Shown here: piece by piece, positions 26,507 through 34,690 of the stretch
Numbering within the stretch: position 1 is the stretch's first letter
Layout of the letters: every line of letters begins with the position of its first letter
Origin: Olavius algarvensis Delta 4 endosymbiont
GTDB taxonomy: Bacteria; Desulfobacterota; Desulfobacteria; Desulfobacterales; CAJINA01
Length of the DNA stretch: 64,000 nt
NCBI GenBank assembly: GCA_905176665.1
Contig: CAJINA010000188.1
Coordinates: 124,001 to 188,000 of the forward strand
Reading direction: 5' to 3'
Program-made: the position numbers and the translations under genes
Notes under the pieces: generated by a model
Told to the model about the DNA's origin: nothing
Seen by the model: the letters and a program-made list of their open reading frames with translations, nothing else
The model's database searches: none

Positions 26507-26652
26507 TAGAAGCAGCCATAAAAAAGTCTTTTGGCCCAATTTCGGTGTTGGGCACTAAATTTCAATCCTCGAAATACCCGATGTATTCCTCCGGTTCAAA
26601 TATAGCGCCCGCCTTGAACTTAAACCAAAATCCATATCTATCGCAGCTTCTA
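26507..26652 (-). repeat. 146-bp palindromic element, copy 8 (between SPOUT gene and rplS)
   Basis: TAGAAGCAGCCATAAAAAAG at the left, TATCGCAGCTTCTA at the right, core in reverse orientation (TTTTGGCCCAATTTCGG, GTTGGGCAC, CCTCGAAATAC, TTCCTCCGGTTCAA). Its right end stops one base before the TGA of the minus-strand methyltransferase gene. Confidence 0.87.
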
Positions 26653-26653
26653 A

Positions 26654-27229
26654 TCATTTAAATTCTCCACACAAGCGGTCCAAAATGATGGCCGTTGCGG
26701 ATCGCACCGACAGATGATTGTAGGAGCCCGCGCCCCGGACAGGATCCAGGATGATGTCGGCCGCGGCGAGGCAGTCGGGTGCCAGCCCCCAGGCGGTACC
26801 GAACAGGAGCAAAGCGGGAGCCCCATCGCTGAGGGCCTGGCGCAACTCCCCGTAGGTAACGCTCCCTTTCTGGGGCCGCGCACAGGTAACAATGGTCCGG
26901 GGTTCCCGGCCTTCTGCCTGCCCGATTTCGGTTACCACCTGTTCCAGATTATCCCGGATATAGACCAGTTGCATGGCCTCGCGGCGTTTGGGGTTGTAGC
27001 GGGCACCGCCACCGCTGACCCAGTGGTCGACCAACTTGCCCGCCAAGGCCTGTTGATCCTCGAGCGGCGTGACCACATAAAAACCTTTGACACCATAGGT
27101 CCGGGCGGAACGGGCCATGTCGTGCAGGTCGAGGTTGGTAACCGCCGAAGCAATCACCTCACCGTTCTTGTTGGTGACCGGATAGTGTATCAGGGCGATA
27201 TTAAGATTTAGAGCGGATGATGGATTCAA
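26654..27229 (-). CDS. SPOUT-superfamily RNA methyltransferase
   Basis: 191 residues. LNIALIHYPVTNKNGEVIASAVTNLDLHDMARSARTYGVKGFYVVTP starts a knotted SAM-binding fold; LLFGTAWGL and the final SYNHLSVRSATAIILDRL, which resembles the SpoU/TrmD knot, complete it. Genes of this type lie beside trmD in many Desulfobacterota and Aquificales, so a tRNA or rRNA target is likely; the exact modified base is unknown. It overlaps trmD by 29 bases. Confidence 0.8.
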   Translation of the reverse strand: MNPSSALNLNIALIHYPVTNKNGEVIASAVTNLDLHDMARSARTYGVKGFYVVTPLEDQQALAGKLVDHWVSGGGARYNPKRREAMQLVYIRDNLEQVVTEIGQAEGREPRTIVTCARPQKGSVTYGELRQALSDGAPALLLFGTAWGLAPDCLAAADIILDPVRGAGSYNHLSVRSATAIILDRLCGEFK

Positions 27230-27956
27230 TCTCTTTCTGCCATTTATGCAAGATGTCCAATTCGGATTGTTCCAAGGGCCGTTCTTTAAGCAGGTCGGAC
27301 CTTTTCAACAGGGTTTTTACCAGCGAATACTCCAGCCGCCACTTTGCGATGGCACTGTGATTTCCGGATAACAGGACCTCCGGCACCTTTTCCCCATTGA
27401 ACTCGGGCGGCCGAGTGTAGTGGCCATGTTCCAGAAGGTCCCGGGAAAAAGAATCCTGCCAGGCGGAATCCTCATTGCCCAGCACGCCGGGGAGCAGCCT
27501 GGTGACGGCATCGATAACCGCCATGGCGGCCACTTCCCCGCCGGTGAGCACGTAATCTCCGATGGAGATTTCCAGATCGACATGGTTGTCGCAGATGCGA
27601 TCATCCACGCCCTCATAGCGGCCGCAGACAAAAATCAGGCTGTTTTCACGGCTGAGTTCCTCGGCCAGGCCCTGATCGAAAGGGCGCCCCTGGGGTGTCA
27701 GCAGCACGGTCAATGCCTGGGGAGAATTGCTGCGCACAGCCTCGATGGCGGCAGCCAGCGGCTCCGGTTTCATCACCATGCCGCAGCCCCCACCGTAGGG
27801 ACGATCGTCGGTCATCTTGTGGCGCCCCTCGGCATAATCTCGAATGTTGACGGTGCTCGCCGTCACCTGGCCCTGATTCAAGGCGCGCCTGATGATGCCG
27901 TGCGCCCAGAAGGCGTCGAACATTTCCGGGAATATGGTCAGTACAGTAAAATCCAT
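27201..27956 (-). CDS. trmD: tRNA (guanine-37-N1)-methyltransferase
   Basis: 251 residues. FTVLTIFPEMFDAFWAHGIIRRAL, DDRPYGGGCGMVMKPEPL and the deep-knot stretch IFVCGRYEGVDDRI ... ISIGDYVLTGGEVAAMAVID are diagnostic. It methylates G37 next to the anticodon with SAM to prevent frameshifting. It lies between rimM and the SPOUT gene in the classical order. Confidence 0.95.
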   Translation of the reverse strand: MDFTVLTIFPEMFDAFWAHGIIRRALNQGQVTASTVNIRDYAEGRHKMTDDRPYGGGCGMVMKPEPLAAAIEAVRSNSPQALTVLLTPQGRPFDQGLAEELSRENSLIFVCGRYEGVDDRICDNHVDLEISIGDYVLTGGEVAAMAVIDAVTRLLPGVLGNEDSAWQDSFSRDLLEHGHYTRPPEFNGEKVPEVLLSGNHSAIAKWRLEYSLVKTLLKRSDLLKERPLEQSELDILHKWQKEIESIIRSKS

Positions 27957-28003
27957 TTTCGCTTCTTAATTTTGGGCCGGCTCTATAATTAGTAGTATTG
28001 TCT

Positions 28004-28095
28004 TGTCACTCTGAGGGTAGCGAAGAGTCCCTCACATGCCAAGGCCACCTTCCATTGTGAGAGATTCTTCGTCGCTATGCTCCTCAGAATGACAT
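28004..28095. repeat. TGTCATTCTGAGG-type palindromic repeat, copy 2
   Basis: TTGTCACTCTGAGGGTAGCG at the left pairs with CGCTATGCTCCTCAGAATGA at the right, and CCTCACATG / CATTGTGAGAG pair inside. It lies between trmD and rimM in the operon and resembles 20549-20640. Confidence 0.7.
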
Positions 28096-28121
28096 GATAT
28101 CTGGTTCGGTTGCTTTAGAGC

Positions 28122-28631
28122 CTATAAGCCCTCCGGAAGATCTACCCGCATGGTGTGGGTGTCGAGATCAACGCTCTGTACGACCCGCCTTAACGCCGGC
28201 ACCAGGGTCTCCGAATCATCATTTTGCACGACGTAAACGTCGTTGCTGCCGGTGGGAATGATCGCCTTGATTTGTCCGAGATAGCGATCCTCGAGCGTAT
28301 ATACCGCCATCCCGATAAGATCCGCCCAGTAGAAGGTGTCCTCTTCCAGGGCCGGCAGGTCAGATCGCCGGACAACAATTTTGATCCCCTGCAGGGACTG
28401 GGCCTGGTCACGGTCAACAACGCCTTTCAGGCCGACCAGGTAGTGCTGCTTGTGCGAACGGGCCCACTCTATAAGGTAATTGGTTTGGGCGCCCTGTGGC
28501 GTTAGCATTCTGAGGGATTCCCCGGGAGTGAACGTACGGGGTTGGATATCATAAAAATGGACTTTGACGGCGCCGTTGATACCGTGTGCACCGACAACTT
28601 GTCCGATGGGCACCAGAGGATTTTCTGACAT
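28122..28631 (-). CDS. rimM: ribosome maturation factor RimM
   Basis: 169 residues. LVPIGQVVGAHGINGAVKVHFY opens the RimM N-terminal barrel, and the PRC-barrel follows with FYWADLIGMAVYTLEDRYLGQIKAI. It binds the head of the 30S subunit through S19 and helps 16S processing. It lies in order between khpA and trmD. The RBS is weak. Confidence 0.93.
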   Translation of the reverse strand: MSENPLVPIGQVVGAHGINGAVKVHFYDIQPRTFTPGESLRMLTPQGAQTNYLIEWARSHKQHYLVGLKGVVDRDQAQSLQGIKIVVRRSDLPALEEDTFYWADLIGMAVYTLEDRYLGQIKAIIPTGSNDVYVVQNDDSETLVPALRRVVQSVDLDTHTMRVDLPEGL

Positions 28632-28729
28632 GGGATGTTTTCGTGACTATGAAGGGGCTGACGAATCAGGCCGGCTTACGTTTTTGTAGCGCCGGCCCCA
28701 GGTAAGCTCCTGCCGGGCGGGTAGAAACA

Positions 28730-28750
28730 GCCACCCGGTTAACGGGTGGC
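28730..28750. repeat. perfect hairpin between khpA and rimM
   Basis: GCCACCCG, loop GTTAA, CGGGTGGC. It starts 4 bases past the khpA stop. No U-run follows on the minus strand, so it may be an mRNA processing or stability hairpin. Confidence 0.5.
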
Positions 28751-28753
28751 CGG

Positions 28754-28984
28754 TTACTCGATGATTTCCAGCACGGTCCTCTTTTTTATCTTGGCCGAAG
28801 CCGCACTTAGAATAGTACGCATGGCGCGAGCCGTGCGCCCCTGCTTGCCGATCACTTTCCCCAGATCCTCTTTGGCTACCTGCAACTCCAACACCGAGGT
28901 CTGGTTCCCTTCAACCTCTGAGACCACTACTTGATCCGGATTATCAACCAGTGCCTTTGCGATGTATCTGATCAGATCTTGCAT
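28754..28984 (-). CDS. khpA: KH-domain RNA-binding protein
   Basis: 76 residues from ATG 28984 (AAAGGAG upstream; the frame opens further upstream without an RBS). [19 protein letters not shown], then [20 protein letters not shown], with GKQG as the RNA-gripping GxxG loop. Such small KH proteins bind structured RNAs and are nearly always between rpsP and rimM, as here. Confidence 0.92.
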   Translation of the reverse strand: MQDLIRYIAKALVDNPDQVVVSEVEGNQTSVLELQVAKEDLGKVIGKQGRTARAMRTILSAASAKIKKRTVLEIIE

Positions 28985-29076
28985 AGCTCCATCTCCTTTA
29001 GTTGGCGGTTGAGAGTTAGATGCAGCTTCCATATCCAGGGATAACCAAAGAACCGATCAGGCCAGCTGTCAGTTCC

Positions 29077-29310
29077 TTAGATATTTTTAATCAGGCTCTT
29101 CACCGTATCGGAAGGGGTCGCCCCTTGGCCGAGCCAGTGTTTGATACGATCTTCCTTGAGGGATACTGCGGCCGGATCCTGTAACGGATCATAGGTGCCG
29201 ACAGCCTCGAGGTAACGACCGTCACGGGGGCTTTCCGAGTCGGCCACCACGATTCTGTAAAACGGTTTCTTCTTGGCACCATGCCGGGCTAATCTAATCT
29301 TAACTGCCAT
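29077..29310 (-). CDS. rpsP: 30S ribosomal protein S16
   Basis: 77 residues. [40 protein letters not shown] is unmistakable. AGAGGAG precedes the ATG. It lies 11 bases after ffh. Confidence 0.96.
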   Translation of the reverse strand: MAVKIRLARHGAKKKPFYRIVVADSESPRDGRYLEAVGTYDPLQDPAAVSLKEDRIKHWLGQGATPSDTVKSLIKNI

Positions 29311-29321
29311 CTTCTTCTCCT

Positions 29322-30653
29322 CTAAAACGGCAACATCCCACGGCCCAAACCGCGCATGCCGCCTTTGTTTATTTTTTTCATCATTTTCATCACCTGGGTA
29401 TAGTTTTTCAACAGGCGATTTATATCTTGTACACTGGTACCGCTGCCCTTGGCAATCCTTTTCCGGCGGCTGCCGTTAATTATTCCGTGCTGCTGCCGCT
29501 CCTGGGGGGTCATCGAGTTGATGATGGCCTCGATGCGTACCAGTTCATGTTCGTCAACCTTCATATTTTTCAACTGCTTGGCGCTGCCGAGGCCCGGTAT
29601 CATTTTAATCAGATCCGTCAGGGAGCCCATCTTTCTAATCTGGACCATTTGGTCCCGAAAATCCTCGAGAGTGAACTGATTCTTTCGCAGTTTTTTCTCG
29701 AGTTCCAGGGCCTTTTTTTCGTCTACAACTGTCTGGGCCTTTTCGATGAGGCTCAGCACATCGCCCATGCCCAGAATTTGCGAGGCCATGCGATCGGGGT
29801 GAAAGGCCTCGAGATCGGCCAATTTTTCGCCGACACCGATGAACTTGATCGGTTTGCCGGTTATCTCGCGGATAGACAGGGCCGCTCCGCCCCGGGCATC
29901 ACCATCGATCTTGGTGAGTACCACCCCGCCGATATCCAGAGCCTCATCAAAGGACTTGGCAATATTGACCGCATCCTGACCGGTCATGGCATCGGCTACC
30001 AGCAGGACGTCACTCGGGTTGACAGCCGCCTGGATCGCCTTGAGTTCGGCCATCAATTCTTCATCCACATGCAGGCGGCCGGCCGTATCGAGCAGGAGCG
30101 TATCGCAGCCGGCCTGCTGAGCGGCCGCCCGGGCACGACTGCAGATATCGACCGGATCTATTTCCGGGCTTGCATCGAAAACCGGTACGGATAGCTGAGA
30201 CCCGAGTTTCTGCAACTGTTCAATAGCCGCCGGTCGGTAGACGTCCGCCGGAACCAGATACGGGTTGCGGCCCTGTTTGCGCAGCAAAACTGCCAGCTTG
30301 CCGCTGGTGGTGGTTTTTCCCGAGCCCTGCAGCCCGACCAGCATGATCGAAACCGGGTGCTGCCCCGCGAGGTTCAATTCCTGGTGCTGCGCCCCCATCA
30401 AGCGGGTCAACTCTTCATTGACGATCTTGATTACCTGCTGCCCGGGGGTGAGACTGGCCAGGACCGCTTGCCCCAGGCTGCGCTCGCGGATGTCGGTAAT
30501 CAGTTTTTTGACCACCCGGTAGTGTACATCGGCCTCCAGCAGGGCCATGCGAACTTCACGCAGGCCGGCATCGATGTTCTTTTCGGTTAATTTCCCGTGG
30601 CCTTTAAGTTTTCTGAATACCGCATCGAGCTTTTCACTCAGGTTATCAAACAT
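29322..30653 (-). CDS. ffh: signal recognition particle protein Ffh
   Basis: 443 residues in N, G and M domains. [15 protein letters not shown] is the P-loop, [15 protein letters not shown] and [14 protein letters not shown] are the G-domain switch motifs, and the Met-rich M domain ends [18 protein letters not shown]. It binds 4.5S RNA and signal sequences and delivers ribosomes to FtsY. It is first in the minus-strand translation operon. Confidence 0.96.
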   Translation of the reverse strand: MFDNLSEKLDAVFRKLKGHGKLTEKNIDAGLREVRMALLEADVHYRVVKKLITDIRERSLGQAVLASLTPGQQVIKIVNEELTRLMGAQHQELNLAGQHPVSIMLVGLQGSGKTTTSGKLAVLLRKQGRNPYLVPADVYRPAAIEQLQKLGSQLSVPVFDASPEIDPVDICSRARAAAQQAGCDTLLLDTAGRLHVDEELMAELKAIQAAVNPSDVLLVADAMTGQDAVNIAKSFDEALDIGGVVLTKIDGDARGGAALSIREITGKPIKFIGVGEKLADLEAFHPDRMASQILGMGDVLSLIEKAQTVVDEKKALELEKKLRKNQFTLEDFRDQMVQIRKMGSLTDLIKMIPGLGSAKQLKNMKVDEHELVRIEAIINSMTPQERQQHGIINGSRRKRIAKGSGTSVQDINRLLKNYTQVMKMMKKINKGGMRGLGRGMLPF

Positions 30654-30687
30654 CGTACACCAAATCCCTCGAGTTTTGAAAACCTTA

Positions 30688-30716
30688 TAAGTAATGTGAT
30701 ACTTGTGTTAAGTCAA
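30688..30716 (-). promoter_or_regulatory. possible promoter of the ffh-rsmI operon
   Basis: On the minus strand TTGACT (30711-30716), 17 bases, TACTTA (30688-30693). TTATAA three bases further on is another -10 candidate. The region separates ffh from divergent rlmN. Confidence 0.35.
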
Positions 30717-30804
30717 GCAAAATCATGGAAGCTGGCCTTATTTGGCAGCTATGTAATGACATTTTACTATTGGCAACCGTATTTCGCAAATTGAATTTCG
30801 CTCT

Positions 30805-31839
30805 ATGTCAGAAGAACTGAAAGATATCAAGGACCTGTCCTTTGAAGAGCTGGTCACCTGGCTGAAAGACCATGATCTGGCCGCGTATCGGGCCGACCAG
30901 GTCTTTAAGTGGGTCTATCAGCGCCAGGTCGATTCGTTCGACGCAATGACCAACCTCGGCATACCAACCCGCGCACTGCTATCCCAGGCGTTTGACATCG
31001 AACGCCTCAAAGTGGCCGCCGTGGAGAAATCCCGGGACGGCTCCCGTAAATACCTGCTGCAACTAAAGGACGGTTGCCATATCGAGTGTGTCCTGATCCC
31101 GGAGAAGGGGTACGACACCCTGTGCATATCCAGTCAGGTCGGCTGCTCCCAGGGCTGCCAATTCTGCCTGACCGCCCGCGACGGTCTGGTCCGCAATCTG
31201 ACCAGCGGCGAAATCATCGCCCAGGTGCGGGATGTGGTGCGGGCCGTGCCGGATCGGCGCCTGACCAATATAGTGGTGATGGGCATGGGTGAACCACTGG
31301 CCAACTACCGCAATCTTGTCAAGGCCATCGACATTATCACTAACACGAGCCACGGCCTGGGAATCTCCGGCCGGCGTTTTACCCTGTCCACTGCCGGCCT
31401 GGCCTCCCGGCTTGCAGACCTGGGACGCGATACGGATGTCAACCTGGCCATATCCCTGAATGCTGCGGACGATGCCACCCGTAGTCGCCTCATGCCGATC
31501 AATCGAAAATTCAACCTCGCGACCCTGCTGGACGCCTGCGCCCGCTATCCATTGAAACCCCGCCGTCGCATCACGTTTGAATGCATCCTCATAGCCGGCG
31601 TCAATGACAGCGATGAAGATGCCCGGCGGCTTGTCACCCTCCTGGCCCCGCTACGGGCCAAGATAAACCTGATTCCGTTCAACGAACATCCCGGCAGCAC
31701 TTTCAGGCGACCGGATGAAGACCGAGTGCGGCGGTTTCAGGACATCCTGGTAGAAAAACACTACACGGCGATTGTCCGTTATAGCAAAGGACAGGACATT
31801 TCAGCGGCGTGCGGGCAGCTGAAAGGTAAAGTTAGTTGA
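30805..31839 (+). CDS. rlmN: 23S rRNA/tRNA adenine-C2 methyltransferase
   Basis: 344 residues. The radical-SAM cluster motif is CSQGCQFC; GMGEPLANYRNLVKAI and the Cys near the end in GQDISAACGQL (the mCys position) fit RlmN. FKWVYQRQVDSFDAMTNL is the N-terminal RNA-binding part. It makes m2A2503 in 23S rRNA and m2A37 in tRNA. No RBS is evident before ATG 30805. It is transcribed away from ffh. Confidence 0.92.
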   Translation: MSEELKDIKDLSFEELVTWLKDHDLAAYRADQVFKWVYQRQVDSFDAMTNLGIPTRALLSQAFDIERLKVAAVEKSRDGSRKYLLQLKDGCHIECVLIPEKGYDTLCISSQVGCSQGCQFCLTARDGLVRNLTSGEIIAQVRDVVRAVPDRRLTNIVVMGMGEPLANYRNLVKAIDIITNTSHGLGISGRRFTLSTAGLASRLADLGRDTDVNLAISLNAADDATRSRLMPINRKFNLATLLDACARYPLKPRRRITFECILIAGVNDSDEDARRLVTLLAPLRAKINLIPFNEHPGSTFRRPDEDRVRRFQDILVEKHYTAIVRYSKGQDISAACGQLKGKVS

Positions 31840-31847
31840 GTTGAAAA

Positions 31848-31879
31848 AATTCCCTTTTCAGGACTGACAAAAAGGGATT
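31848..31879. repeat. AATTCCCTT hairpin, copy 2
   Basis: AATTCCCTT (31848-31856), loop TTCAGGACTGACAAA, then AAGGGATT (31872-31879). It starts 8 bases after rlmN. Same loop beginning as copy 1 at 18944. Confidence 0.6.
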
Positions 31880-32060
31880 CTTGCCACTGCCTTTTGACGT
31901 TTTCTACACGCCATAATACTGTAATAATTCATATTAATGCTATCTCCGCGAACAGATGACCGGCCGCCTCTATTTGAAATGCGACACCGTTTGTGATAGA
32001 CGGCTGGTTCCAAATCAAAATCAAGCTGGTTACAATTCAATAAGAAAGAGGAGGCGACGA

Positions 32061-33155
32061 ATGCGAAAATTCTTTAGATCTCCGTGGCTGGAAGTGAATG
32101 TGATGCTAGCCGTGCTCATCATTTCTTACCTTGCACTGGCATTGATCACGAACGCCGCGGAAACCGAGCCCGGGGCCATGACCGGCGGAGCGATTTTCGG
32201 ATGGCTGTTTGGATTCTTTTTTCTCAGTTTTGCCATCGCCCTGGTGGCCGTCATCGGCGGTATCGGGGGCGGGGTTTTGTTTACACCTGTCATGCTGGCC
32301 TTTACACCCGTGGACAGCCTGATTGTCCGGGCGACCGGCCTGATCGTGGCCATGTTCAGCGGCCTGGTATCTACCGGCCCCTTTATGAAGGGAGGGCTGG
32401 CCAACCTGAAGATCTGCATCTTCTGTGCGGCCGCTTACGGTGTGGGGGCCTTTGCCGGTGCCCAGGGGGCCATCTATGTGGCCCAGCATCTGGGTGATAC
32501 CGGGGAAGGTTTAATCCGTCTTGCCTTGGGCGGCATTCTCTGTTCGCTGGCCGTATATTTCCTGGTCGGTGGTAAGAAAATCGAATGGCCCGAGGTTAAA
32601 AAGGTGGATGGATTTACAAAGAAGCTACACCTCTCACAACCATATTTGGAAGTATCCCTGAACAAGGTGATTGATTATCCCCTGACCCGAGCCGGCTGGG
32701 TGCTTGGCGCCATCGTTGGCGTGGGAATCCTGTCCGGATTTTTCGGTCTCGGTGCTGGCTGGGCCATCGTGCCGGCTCAGAACGTGATCATGGCGGTGCC
32801 TCTCAAGGTTGCCGCGGCCAATAGCGGGGTACTTTTGGGAATGGGCGACTGTATCGCCGTGTGGCCTTATCTTTTGATGGGGGCCATCATTCCGGTTTTT
32901 GCCGCGCCCTGGCTGGTGGGCCAGGTTCTGGGCGGCTTGCTCGGTGCCCTGATTCTGATTCGCGTTAAGGCGGGTTTCGTCCGCTACCTGCTGATCGGGT
33001 TTATGTTTTTCTCTTGCTTTGGCCTGTTGACCAAAGGGCTCATCATGCTGGGTGTCATTAAAGCGGTACCGGTGTGGGTCACCGGACTGGTATTTATAGG
33101 CATCTTCGCGGCTGTAACCCGATCAATCATCAACTTCACGCGATCCGAGTCATAA
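32061..33155 (+). CDS. TauE/SafE-family membrane transporter (sulfite/organosulfonate exporter-like)
   Basis: 364 residues from ATG 32061 (GAGGAGG upstream; the frame is open further back). An uncleaved N-terminal segment, then about eight to nine membrane segments; two Gly-rich repeats VIGGIGGGVLFTPVMLAF and GFFGLGAGWAIVPAQNVI are the family's duplicated motif. TauE/SafE proteins move sulfite, sulfoacetate or related anions. Together with a small membrane protein and a UspA gene directly downstream it forms a set I associate with sulfate reducers. Substrate is inferred, not shown. Confidence 0.8.
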   Translation: MRKFFRSPWLEVNVMLAVLIISYLALALITNAAETEPGAMTGGAIFGWLFGFFFLSFAIALVAVIGGIGGGVLFTPVMLAFTPVDSLIVRATGLIVAMFSGLVSTGPFMKGGLANLKICIFCAAAYGVGAFAGAQGAIYVAQHLGDTGEGLIRLALGGILCSLAVYFLVGGKKIEWPEVKKVDGFTKKLHLSQPYLEVSLNKVIDYPLTRAGWVLGAIVGVGILSGFFGLGAGWAIVPAQNVIMAVPLKVAAANSGVLLGMGDCIAVWPYLLMGAIIPVFAAPWLVGQVLGGLLGALILIRVKAGFVRYLLIGFMFFSCFGLLTKGLIMLGVIKAVPVWVTGLVFIGIFAAVTRSIINFTRSES

Positions 33156-33168
33156 AGGAGGTGACAAT

Positions 33169-33612
33169 ATGAGTACTGACGAAATGAGTACTGTGGAAGC
33201 TCCAAAAATGCCGCGTGCGAATACTGTATACGGCAACATCGTGTACTGGGTGACGATCGTTTCCTGTATTATTTGCATGATCGGCCCGGTGATATCCGTA
33301 GCGTACCCGGACAACAACACACTGAATCCCTACAAGCTCTTCAATGCTATTTTTGAAGGCAAAGACGCCCAGACCGTGTGGCAGGAAGTGGGGGGCGGAT
33401 TCCCCGGAGGGCACTTTTACCTGAAAAACTTCACCCAGGGTGACGGCTTTACGCAATTCGGCCTGGCATTGGGCTGCAGCGTGGCCTTATGGGTCCTTAT
33501 CGCCACCGCGGTTGCATATTTTGCGGACAGGAATTATCTTTACGTTAGCTTGGCGATATGGGTCTCGATCATGGTTGCTTTGTCCATGGTCGGAATATTT
33601 GCAGCGCATTAA
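33169..33612 (+). CDS. small membrane protein of the TauE cluster, unknown function
   Basis: 147 residues with AAAGGAGG before the ATG. Three hydrophobic segments: VYWVTIVSCIICMIGPVISVAY (about 25-46), FGLALGCSVALWVLIATAVAYF, and YVSLAIWVSIMVALSMVGIF. Between the first two is a 50-residue exposed loop with NPYKLFNAIFEGKDAQTVW. No family recognised. The 13-base gap from the transporter and strong RBS show co-expression, so it is probably a subunit or modulator of that transporter. Confidence 0.7.
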   Translation: MSTDEMSTVEAPKMPRANTVYGNIVYWVTIVSCIICMIGPVISVAYPDNNTLNPYKLFNAIFEGKDAQTVWQEVGGGFPGGHFYLKNFTQGDGFTQFGLALGCSVALWVLIATAVAYFADRNYLYVSLAIWVSIMVALSMVGIFAAH

Positions 33613-33619
33613 AACGGGA

Positions 33620-33650
33620 ATGGTTGGGTTTTCCCAACCATCGTTTTTAT
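33620..33650 (+). terminator. intrinsic terminator after the small membrane protein
   Basis: ATGGTTGGG, loop TTTT, CCCAACCAT, then CGTTTTTAT. The perfect 9-bp stem is 8 bases past the stop and before usp, so usp is reached only by read-through or its own start. Confidence 0.8.
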
Positions 33651-33686
33651 CACATATCGCCTGTATTCAGGTTGGAGGATATCAAT

Positions 33687-34148
33687 ATGGAACAAGAATT
33701 GGTATGTGCCTGCCCCTTGACCCGGGGTGAAAGAATATTAGTCGCCGTGGACGGTTCCGCTTTCAGTGATGCGGCGGTGGACCAGGCCATCAGTCTGGGT
33801 GAAATTTGCAATAGCGAAATTTTCGTGATCAGCGTCGTCGATCTCTACCCGGAACAGATGAGTATCGCGCCGGCCCTGGTGGAGGAAAAGTCGGCCCAGG
33901 TGCGGCAGCATTTAGATGCAGCTAAAGAGAAGGTCGATGCGGCCAATATCCCTTGTGAAACCATCGTTCGCATGGGCGGTAGAGTGTACGAGCCTATTGT
34001 GGAGGAAGCCAAAAAAAGGGAAATCGACCTTATCGTCATGGGGACGCTTGGACGAACGGGATTCGAGCGGATTCTTTTGGGAAGCGTGGCCCAAAACGTG
34101 ATCGGACACGCCCCCTGCCCGGTGTTGGTGGTTCCGAACGTAGATTAA
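33687..34148 (+). CDS. universal stress protein, UspA family
   Basis: 153 residues from ATG 33687 (TGGAGG 8 bases upstream). ERILVAVDGSAFSDAAVDQAI opens the fold; DLIVMGTLGRTGFERILLGSVAQNVIGHAPCPVLVVP carries the ATP-binding G-x2-G-x9-G-S signature. Such proteins dimerise and often bind ATP under stress or energy limitation. It lies just downstream of the TauE pair, past a terminator. The Cys-containing start (CACPLTRGE) is unusual. Confidence 0.85.
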   Translation: MEQELVCACPLTRGERILVAVDGSAFSDAAVDQAISLGEICNSEIFVISVVDLYPEQMSIAPALVEEKSAQVRQHLDAAKEKVDAANIPCETIVRMGGRVYEPIVEEAKKREIDLIVMGTLGRTGFERILLGSVAQNVIGHAPCPVLVVPNVD

Positions 34149-34376
34149 ACTTGGAATGGAAGCTGACACCATTTTTAGGGGAGTTGGGGGTTTATTGGTC
34201 AGCCCGGAATGCTTTGGTACCGGACCTACTTCACCCCTATGGGTCGGCGGAGCGTATGCAAGCGGTTTTGTCTCTCGTTGACGTGCTATAAATGCAAGTT
34301 TGACCGAGAAGGCCGCGCTCAAGCCCCGTAAATCGGCTACCAGTAACCGGAAACCGATAAACACCATCCTTGGCTC
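34149..34376 (+). other. noncoding stretch ending in a strong terminator; possible small RNA or usp 3' UTR
   Basis: About 230 bases without an ORF lead into a very strong terminator. Several short complementary blocks are visible (for example ACCGGACC / GGGTCGGCGG and CCGAGAAGG / CCGGAAACCG) but no RNA family was recognised. Confidence 0.3.
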
Positions 34377-34420
34377 AAAAAGCGGAGCAAGGCTTTCGCC
34401 TTGCTCCGCTTTTTTTATTA
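34377..34420 (+). terminator. strong intrinsic terminator
   Basis: AAAAAGCGGAGCAAGG, loop CTTTCG, CCTTGCTCCGCTTTTT with two more T and ATT. The perfect 16-bp stem could act in both directions. Confidence 0.88.
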
Positions 34421-34438
34421 AAAAGTCAGCAAATGACG

Positions 34439-34494
34439 AAGGGGGCCAGACCTACCCATTGACATTGTCTGTCAACGTGCAGGTCTGCCCCCTT
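34439..34494. repeat. REP-like hairpin (GGGGGCCAGACCT type)
   Basis: AAGGGGGCCAGACCTACCC and TGACA at the left pair with TGTCA and the CAGGTCTGCCCCCTT arm at the right, with one bulge and a few mismatches. It is a diverged relative of the perfect hairpin at 36713-36769. Confidence 0.75.
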
Positions 34495-34554
34495 TTGTTG
34501 TTAAAATTCGTTTCGGCCTAGCTGGTTGCGCAACGACTGATAAACGCCATGCTC

Positions 34555-34585
34555 TTGACATACCACATTGTGGTATAAATAGTAT
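34555..34585 (+). promoter_or_regulatory. promoter region with an ATACCACA palindrome
   Basis: TTGACA at 34555-34560 is followed by the palindrome ATACCACA-T-TGTGGTAT (34560-34576) and -10 candidates TATAAA (34574) or TAGTAT (34580, 19-base spacer). An operator between -35 and -10 would let a repressor switch off the FG-GAP gene 115 bases downstream. Start-site choice is uncertain. Confidence 0.4.
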
Positions 34586-34690
34586 GTCTTTAGGTATCTT
34601 CCCATAGCGGTTTATAGAGGATCCACCTCTTTGCTCCAATAAATCGTTTAGCCACTTCCGGATCGACCATTCAATATAAGGATCACAACC

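Noticed and set aside
34150..34175. GGAAGCTGACACCATTTTTAG resembling the 146-bp element's end
   Set aside because: Only one end-like motif, with no core landmarks or opposite end nearby; too little to call a copy.
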